Source: CAZOOK01 sp964581385 (GTDB lineage Bacteria; Pseudomonadota; Gammaproteobacteria; Nevskiales; Nevskiaceae). From it: a stretch of DNA of 32,854 nt. Position 1 is the first letter of the stretch. Every line of letters starts with the position of its first letter. The translations under genes and the position numbers were made by a program. Of the stretch, positions 28,501 to 32,854 are shown piece by piece. The stretch covers positions 1 to 32,854 of the forward strand of contig CAZOOK010000049.1 of assembly GCA_964581385.1 (NCBI GenBank), given 5' to 3'. The notes under the pieces are model-generated. The model was not told the DNA's origin. It was given only the letters and a program-made list of their open reading frames with translations, and ran no database searches.

Positions 28501-30646
28501 CCACTGGAATTCCACAGAAAGCGCATTCGGGGTAGTAACCGGTTCTCATAACATGTACAAGTCGCCGACCGGTGCTACATGGTCAAATGGGATTGGGACC
28601 GTCAAGGATTATAATGGTGATACAGTTACACTCACATTCAATTTCTACGATATTTGGGACATAAGTGGTGAATGGCAGGTTTGCGGATCGTCTGGATTCT
28701 GGATGTATTGCGCCTCTGGATCCAACGCTTGGCATCGCGCAACGAATGCATCACATCAATACATATCAGCAGATCTAAGAGCAGGATTTGGAACAAATGC
28801 TATAGGATCCACGTCAGCGGCTGTATGGATCACTGGACACACATTAGTATATGACTCAATCGAGGGCACAAATAATGCCAATATGATCGATTATGAATCG
28901 ATGTCTACAACGCAAGGAGTGGCATTAGATGATACCGGAAAAGTGTGGCTTATTTCAATAACAAGTAATTCTGCTATCGGATCTACAACGTCTTTATCAT
29001 CCTCTACGGCGACCAATCTAGCTTACGATGGGACCGCCATCCTTTACGCTACTGGCGCATCATCTGTATGGACGACCACAAAGGCATTAGGATTCGAGCG
29101 CTGGTCTAAGAAATATGTTTCTCCAACTGGAATAATGGATATGGATCATTCCGGGTCCAACCTGCGCATATCAGGAGCATCGGGACTTTATGTGTCTTCC
29201 CCAAATGGGTTGATTTGGACATTTATTGGGGATGAATTTTGGACAGGACCTATTCCGTCTATTGCTTACTGGAATTATGGTCAAAAATCTATTGATTACT
29301 CAGTTACCACATTTGCGCAAGGTGCGGAAGTTGTTTTAGCTGGGGCATCTGGGACTATCTATTCTGGAACTTCCGCATTCACTCCTGTGATAACTGCGTT
29401 GAAATTCAATATCGAAGCATCGACAGCAAATGTTGATTTGGTTTCTTCCGAAGGTGGAACCATATCCGGGCCATCAGCGCTTCGTTCGATCTCATATGCT
29501 GGATTGGTTATGGATACTTCATTCTCGCGCATGCACGGAACTTTTGATAGCAATGTCGCTAGATGCGAAATTGTGGCGGATGGAACATTGTCATGTGGAG
29601 ACATAGTCATAGAAACAGGATCGATTACAAAAACAGATAATCTAGACTCTAATCAATCACCAACTTTTGCGCTTTCCGGTTCGCGCCTCATTTTGCAGAC
29701 GGTAAAGCTGAATACAAATGGTCCATTGAACGCTTCGCCTGCTGGAGCAAATAAAGAGATTTTCCTTAATTCATGCAATGGGGATTTTTCTATCTCGACA
29801 AATGGAATTGCAAAACTCTATTTGAATAATAGTGATATACCTAAGGACTCAAGCGTTTATAGTCGAGATGGGTATATTGTTTCGGCTTCAGATAGCGGAT
29901 CTGGAGAAATCGTTTCTCCTGTGACGGACGGACTCTTGCCGCTTGACGCCGCAGATGGGAATATCGTTCCTGGATATGTTATTCCTCAAGCAGATTTGAG
30001 CTGGAATAATCTCCCCACTGGATCTACATATGTGGATAGAATATTGACTTTGGGCGGAGATAAATATCTCGGAGCATGGGATGGAGTAAATTCTATCGTA
30101 ATTACAGAGGGTCAGCCGGGATTAGATTCCATTTATAAATTTGGAGGGAGAATTACTTTTGAGGTAACGATTCCATCTGATATAGATAACAAAATGAGTC
30201 TATCTTGTATCTTTGTTGCCAGAGATGATACAGGAGTATTGGGAGCAACAGCCAAAAACAGAACATGGCTCTGCGTTGATTCTGAAGTAAAATTCGCTAC
30301 CGGAATTAGAAAAGCATTCGTCCATGCGAATGTTTGGTCTGGCGCTAATGGTGATCCAACTACAGAATGTAGGACGATACTGTATAGCAAAACAGGCGGC
30401 ATTCTTCCAGTAGGAACAACTATCAGAGCGGTAGCGTGGGCAATGCTGCCAAAGAATCGAGAAACATACGACCGCTTCTGGCCTGCAAATTCTGAACAAA
30501 CCTGGTGGGAATACAATCCAATGTATGCATTCACTAGGATCGATGAAAACTTCGGTCTAGAATATTCGATCCAACAGAACCCAGCTAATGCACTTAGAAC
30601 AACGCGATTGCTTGGCGGCCCTTCTCCAGCATATAGTGGGAGCTAA
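25505..30646 (+). CDS. tailspike with podovirus head-binding domain and Asp-box propeller repeats (1713 aa)
   Basis: ATG 25505 overlaps the previous stop. Residues 1-95 are a virion-binding domain (AAGFVYFWDSGTS, PVQLDGAGLATIYG, YKMTITDVDGNQIWEQNPVF). Residues 105-195 resemble the entry to a pectate-lyase-like beta-helix (ENYSELRNL, DGGEGIFYQ, WFGVSYGV, LDALNAATA). From about 490 to 1238 there are about 14-16 degenerate Asp-box motifs (S-x-D-G-x-x-W; for example KSTDGGQTW, YSTDSGVTW, YRSTDGITW) some 45-50 residues apart, suggesting one or two beta-propellers. The last 470 residues are beta-rich and of unknown fold. Asp-boxes occur in sialidases and other sugar-binding or cleaving proteins. 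Base composition turns AT-rich after about 28190. Confidence 0.85.
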   Translation: MSAQQLSAFLPFRQFDNASKELAAGFVYFWDSGTSILSAGIYADSTGTETVNPVQLDGAGLATIYGVPQAYKMTITDVDGNQIWEQNPVFPFGADSGSSLSSSFTVVENYSELRNLTQDYLAIVVCGRSTLADGGEGIFYQTTETLADNDGTILKRASSTSYVRGYEGLIDPRWFGVSYGVTSDQLDALNAATAVGPVQIAGKICQVTDRRISGVYSFLPGGGFNSSGTPKLTFSQGSKILQGAVGIFGSGISVVFEQNICDTIYSSWFSSFEQSLCTTHSYKYVFDATISPVGDVSIPANYAVDSQGGALLKFTGHGNLSIKNLVYQGIEQIFSYDNKIAYVGTVDLAGVPALLEWFGGVPGYAFGTDNSIPGKAALFSGSVRLLEGKSYVIPADGATWTTSKDLTIAGVTGAEVLQVNQNVTYQALKQTDCILTGAGTLTGTGIANLRDCGILGVQSRVSASTQDATAAIYVPASLLAMGNGGAAESSSDGITWASISGITESISGPIAAGPIRIAAGQSKIWKSTDGGQTWNSQAIGLSTVFGAWYIKVGSTYYYVVTGAGGIAYSTDGTVWNLQTITGAGNIIGLAYHASTSRVVLVGGLSTGFAGIWDSPNLADWTNRPLPTLPTGQLRTVVSGPGGVLVAGGTFVGTILTSSTAMSWAPLGLSGSDTIYASAASDKTFLLAGSTGAIYTSTTNGNTWARLGVGSVAILAATWNSGTFFLGGQSGNIWTSTTDAVSWTSGYVGTTNNVGAVLLTAPVYAIGGKAGSLQVSTDTGAVNWSSVTVPGLSTSDITNMRAIGGVVYILAKGGKLYSTVDFQTFRSITTSTTADLYDIVYNSTAASWTVTGAAGYISTSANLTSAAPTWTGHSVASSEALIRAVWDGTRYTFASVNQIWQTTDMSIAATQTNLALLRGMIINGTTRVMYGDSGKIIYSTDSGVTWTAITVFTSNNFTAGYFGNSVYLLGTSAGTIYRSTDGITWTLATASGLSGSVTAFHWNSTESAFGVVTGSHNMYKSPTGATWSNGIGTVKDYNGDTVTLTFNFYDIWDISGEWQVCGSSGFWMYCASGSNAWHRATNASHQYISADLRAGFGTNAIGSTSAAVWITGHTLVYDSIEGTNNANMIDYESMSTTQGVALDDTGKVWLISITSNSAIGSTTSLSSSTATNLAYDGTAILYATGASSVWTTTKALGFERWSKKYVSPTGIMDMDHSGSNLRISGASGLYVSSPNGLIWTFIGDEFWTGPIPSIAYWNYGQKSIDYSVTTFAQGAEVVLAGASGTIYSGTSAFTPVITALKFNIEASTANVDLVSSEGGTISGPSALRSISYAGLVMDTSFSRMHGTFDSNVARCEIVADGTLSCGDIVIETGSITKTDNLDSNQSPTFALSGSRLILQTVKLNTNGPLNASPAGANKEIFLNSCNGDFSISTNGIAKLYLNNSDIPKDSSVYSRDGYIVSASDSGSGEIVSPVTDGLLPLDAADGNIVPGYVIPQADLSWNNLPTGSTYVDRILTLGGDKYLGAWDGVNSIVITEGQPGLDSIYKFGGRITFEVTIPSDIDNKMSLSCIFVARDDTGVLGATAKNRTWLCVDSEVKFATGIRKAFVHANVWSGANGDPTTECRTILYSKTGGILPVGTTIRAVAWAMLPKNRETYDRFWPANSEQTWWEYNPMYAFTRIDENFGLEYSIQQNPANALRTTRLLGGPSPAYSGS

Positions 30647-30649
30647 AAA

Positions 30650-32161
30650 ATGTCTACCTCACCATTCTTTTATCAAGTCTTCTTCGATCCGGCTCCCGTC
30701 AATGGCGTACGGGTTCCCGCCGCGAATGGATACCTCTCGATCTTCGCTGCCGGAAGCGATGTTTTCGCGCCCGTATTTGGCGATGCAGAGCTGACCACTC
30801 CGATCTCCAATCCTCTCGTCTTTGATGGATCTGGCGTGCCTCCGCAGTACTTCGTCGAGGGTGGCGTAGCGCTGGACTACAAGGCGTACACCAGCGACGA
30901 CAGGACGATCGTCACGGCGCTCACCGTGACTGCTGGAGGAGGCTCTGGAAGCGGCGCAGAGGACCACAAGGTCGCGGCTGACGTGACCGACACGGCCCCG
31001 GACTACCTGATCGGGAAGCTCGGGACGGACGGGAGCATTACCTGGTCCCTGGCAAGTCCTGGAGGCGTCCACGAGGTCCAAGGAGCCGTTTCGCAATCGT
31101 GGCTAGCTTCGTGGCTCGCAGAGCAGGGCTACACCATGGGCGCGTCCTCGGATCACAAAGTCCTTGGCGACGGCCTCACCGGCGACGTGGCGGGCTACCT
31201 CATCGCCAAGCTGGTGGACGCTGACGGGAACCCGCTCTCGGCCAACGAGGCGCACCAGATTGTCCTTCCATTCGCCCGGCTGGACGGCGCGGCGTTCACG
31301 GGCTCCGTGTCGGTGGCTGGGCAATTCTCCTCCCAGGGCGACATAGCTCTCGCCACGGGCGAAGGAGCGACGGTTCACCTCGTCGGCCCAGCGACGATCG
31401 AAGACGCCATCGCGAACATCCTGAAGCTCCCCGGCGTCACGGCTGGGCAATGGCTCATGGTCAACGGGTCCGGGCAGGTCGTGGGGGCCGACGCGCCCTC
31501 CTCGGATCACAAGGTCGCCTATGATGCCTCGGATGTGATTCCGGGATTCCTGGGGGTGAAGTTTGTAGCTGGTTCTGGAATTGTTTTCAATATCACAAGT
31601 GACGGCACAAATGGTAAAGTAATCCATGTCAATGTGCAAGCCGGATATTTCCAGAAGACCGTCCAGAAAACCGCAATCACTACGTCTATCGCACTTTCCA
31701 CAGCTCCGGCTACCGATATAACTGGAGACGTTTATTCGGGCGGATACCTTGGAAATGGAAGCTCTCATGTAAATCCATTGGCCGCAAATACGCTTTCTGT
31801 TGGTTCGGCATTTCGGTATAAAATAGCGTGCGGACAGGTTTCAAGTTCCGGGGGAACAGAGATCGAAATGCGTCTGAACTCGTCACAGATCCCAGGATCG
31901 GTCGCGAACTTTGCGAGTACTGCTGTGAGATTCGAGCAGGAAGTAAAAATGCTCGTGACTGCAATTGGTCCGACTGGATCAATGATTACCGAGCAAACAT
32001 CGCGAGGAATCGATGCTTCCGGAAATACAGTATCGTCCTCCGTAACACAATCAGTCGATACAATCGATACGACCCAGGCATCCTATTTCAGCTACTACGC
32101 CAATGGGACATCTGGAACAAGTACGATAGGGAAAATCATCACCACACTGGAGATTTTGTAA
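30650..32161 (+). CDS. second tail fibre with three modular repeats (503 aa)
   Basis: ATG 30650 has GGGAG at 30637-30641. The first 90 residues (FFYQVFFDPAPVNGVRVPAA, GYLSIFAAGSDV, NPLVFDGSGVPPQYFVEGG, YKAYTSDDRTI) match the tailspike N-terminus in pattern, so both probably attach to the same kind of site. Three D-H-K-V repeats start at residues 104, 167 and 285, each followed by a D...GYL..K-type segment seen in phage fibre proteins. The last 150 residues (from about base 31550) are Ser/Thr/Gly-rich, more AT-rich, and probably the receptor-binding tip. Codon use again changes inside the gene. Confidence 0.78.
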   Translation: MSTSPFFYQVFFDPAPVNGVRVPAANGYLSIFAAGSDVFAPVFGDAELTTPISNPLVFDGSGVPPQYFVEGGVALDYKAYTSDDRTIVTALTVTAGGGSGSGAEDHKVAADVTDTAPDYLIGKLGTDGSITWSLASPGGVHEVQGAVSQSWLASWLAEQGYTMGASSDHKVLGDGLTGDVAGYLIAKLVDADGNPLSANEAHQIVLPFARLDGAAFTGSVSVAGQFSSQGDIALATGEGATVHLVGPATIEDAIANILKLPGVTAGQWLMVNGSGQVVGADAPSSDHKVAYDASDVIPGFLGVKFVAGSGIVFNITSDGTNGKVIHVNVQAGYFQKTVQKTAITTSIALSTAPATDITGDVYSGGYLGNGSSHVNPLAANTLSVGSAFRYKIACGQVSSSGGTEIEMRLNSSQIPGSVANFASTAVRFEQEVKMLVTAIGPTGSMITEQTSRGIDASGNTVSSSVTQSVDTIDTTQASYFSYYANGTSGTSTIGKIITTLEIL

Positions 32162-32304
32162 TGCCATCAAAATCAGCATCTCAGCATCGCTTCATGGAAG
32201 CCGCTGCGCATTCCAAAGACTTCGCCAAGAAGGCCGGGGTCCCCCAAAAGGTCGCCAAAGAATTCGTCTCCGCCGACAAGCGGAAGAAAGATGGAAAAAA
32301 GTGA
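32161..32304 (+). CDS. DUF3008-like small protein (47 aa)
   Basis: TAATG overlap with the fibre gene. The product begins MPSKSASQHRFMEAAAHSKDF and continues AKKAGVPQKVAKEFVSADK with a Lys-rich end. This matches a small family found in phages and bacteria (M-P-x-x-S-x-x-Q-x-R-x-M-x-x-x-A). Function is unknown; it is often near structural genes. The stop overlaps the GTG of the next gene. Confidence 0.82.
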   Translation: MPSKSASQHRFMEAAAHSKDFAKKAGVPQKVAKEFVSADKRKKDGKK

Positions 32305-32854
32305 AACTCCTTCTCCTCCTCGCTTCCCTGACCTGCGCATCCGGAATGCGCATCAACCCGGACCCAATCCAGTCGATCAACCAATCCATGACGGACGTGG
32401 GCGGCGATTGGCTCTGGTCCTCCGATCCCGTGTACGACAACACCTACTCCCAGGTCCTGACCCAGCCGATCAGCATGGACGTGCTGACCCTCGCGGACAT
32501 CCGCTGGTTCACAGCCTCTCCGACCCTGACGATCCGTCAGACCTCGGACTCCAACTCCCGCGTGGACTGGTCTGGGATCGCCTACCTCCTGCCGGATCCC
32601 TCGAGCGGCGGATCTTCCGGCGTCTCCTCCTTCGGGGGCCGCACGGGCGCCGTGACGCCACAGGCTGGGGACTACTCCGGATACTACGCGAGCTGGTCGG
32701 CTCTCCGGGACTCCATCGCGGCGGTGCGGGCCTCGATCGCTTCCGGTGGCCTCGACTCCTCGCACGTCTCCGCCCTCATCCACGACAGCCTCGTCGCGTT
32801 CGTGCCGGACAGTGTCCGCGCCTCCCACATCGCGGACAGCGCGAAGGTGGCGGG
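32301..32854 (+). CDS. fibre-like protein with signal-peptide-like start (3' partial)
   Basis: GTG 32301 overlaps the DUF3008-like stop (GTGA). The frame stays open for 184 codons to the right edge, so it is incomplete. The N-terminus MKLLLLLASLTCASG looks like a signal peptide, with Cys 12 in a weak lipobox (L-T-C). Later comes SFGGRTGAVTPQAGDYS, close to the F-N-G-R-T-G-x-V-x-P-x-x-G-D-Y motif of phage fibre and baseplate proteins, then Ser/Asp/His repeats (DSSHVSALIHDS, DSVRASHIADS). A secreted or membrane-anchored fibre-like protein is unusual. If the signal is real it would act in the host envelope; otherwise it is a third fibre. Confidence 0.72.
   Translation, partial: MKLLLLLASLTCASGMRINPDPIQSINQSMTDVGGDWLWSSDPVYDNTYSQVLTQPISMDVLTLADIRWFTASPTLTIRQTSDSNSRVDWSGIAYLLPDPSSGGSSGVSSFGGRTGAVTPQAGDYSGYYASWSALRDSIAAVRASIASGGLDSSHVSALIHDSLVAFVPDSVRASHIADSAKVA

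Noticed and set aside
26900..29300. Diversity-generating retroelement target in the tailspike
   Set aside because: No reverse transcriptase, template repeat or adenine-biased variable repeat was seen in the window; the repeats are protein-level Asp-boxes.

Overview
This window is a linear piece of a tailed double-stranded DNA phage genome (or prophage). It is dense with genes, mostly GC-rich, and many genes are joined by ATGA, GTGA, TGATG or TAATG stop/start overlaps. The head and neck genes have the P22-type short-tailed (podovirus) plan: terminase, long portal with a Gln-rich coiled C-terminus, scaffold, P22-like coat, gp4-like and gp10-like neck proteins, three ejection-type proteins, then tailspike and fibre genes. 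I see no integrase, replication, lysis or CRISPR genes, so the window is only part of the genome. The bacterial host cannot be named from the sequence.

Layout. 1-3526, rightward: the end of an Ala/Ser/Trp/Arg repeat protein, a tiny membrane peptide, a Cys-rich protein, a hypothetical protein, a 240-nt regulatory gap, two very small proteins, an ASCH-domain protein, a small Gly/Lys-rich protein, and a PP-loop (PAPS-reductase-like) plus ParB-like pair. 3526-5335: small and large terminase subunits. 5336-9096, rightward accessory block: a coiled-coil/winged-helix protein, two small hypotheticals, a 526-residue phage protein of unknown function, a tRNA-Gln(UUG), a long structured RNA hairpin with a T-tract, and a Rha/KilAC-type regulator. 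9097-11387, leftward: eight small genes in a compact coupled operon, including an AlpA-like HTH protein and a zinc-ribbon protein. 11388-11591: a divergent control region with three copies of a 14-bp palindromic site. 11592-25508: portal to ejection proteins, ending in a protein with an ADP-ribosyltransferase (ART-PolyVal-like) domain. 25505-end: a 1713-residue tailspike with Asp-box repeats, a second fibre sharing its N-terminal domain type, a DUF3008-like small protein, and a partial secreted-looking protein carrying a phage fibre motif.

How it works together: the terminase packages DNA into a P22-like procapsid (portal, scaffold, coat). The gp4/gp10-like proteins close the portal. The ejection proteins and the ART protein are candidates for delivery into the cell with the DNA. 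The tailspike and fibre proteins bind the host surface. The accessory blocks between terminase and portal, and upstream of the terminase, probably act on host metabolism or gene control.

Most notable: (i) a 74-nt RNA with a nearly continuous 23-position helix and a T5 tail just before rha; (ii) an inverted copy plus tandem copies of a 14-bp operator between the leftward operon and the portal gene; (iii) an IbrA/IbrB-like pair with a degenerate PP-loop next to an ASCH gene; (iv) composition shifts inside the ART and tailspike genes that point to domain exchange; (v) several real genes that start at GTG/TTG or run off the window ends, including both terminal genes.
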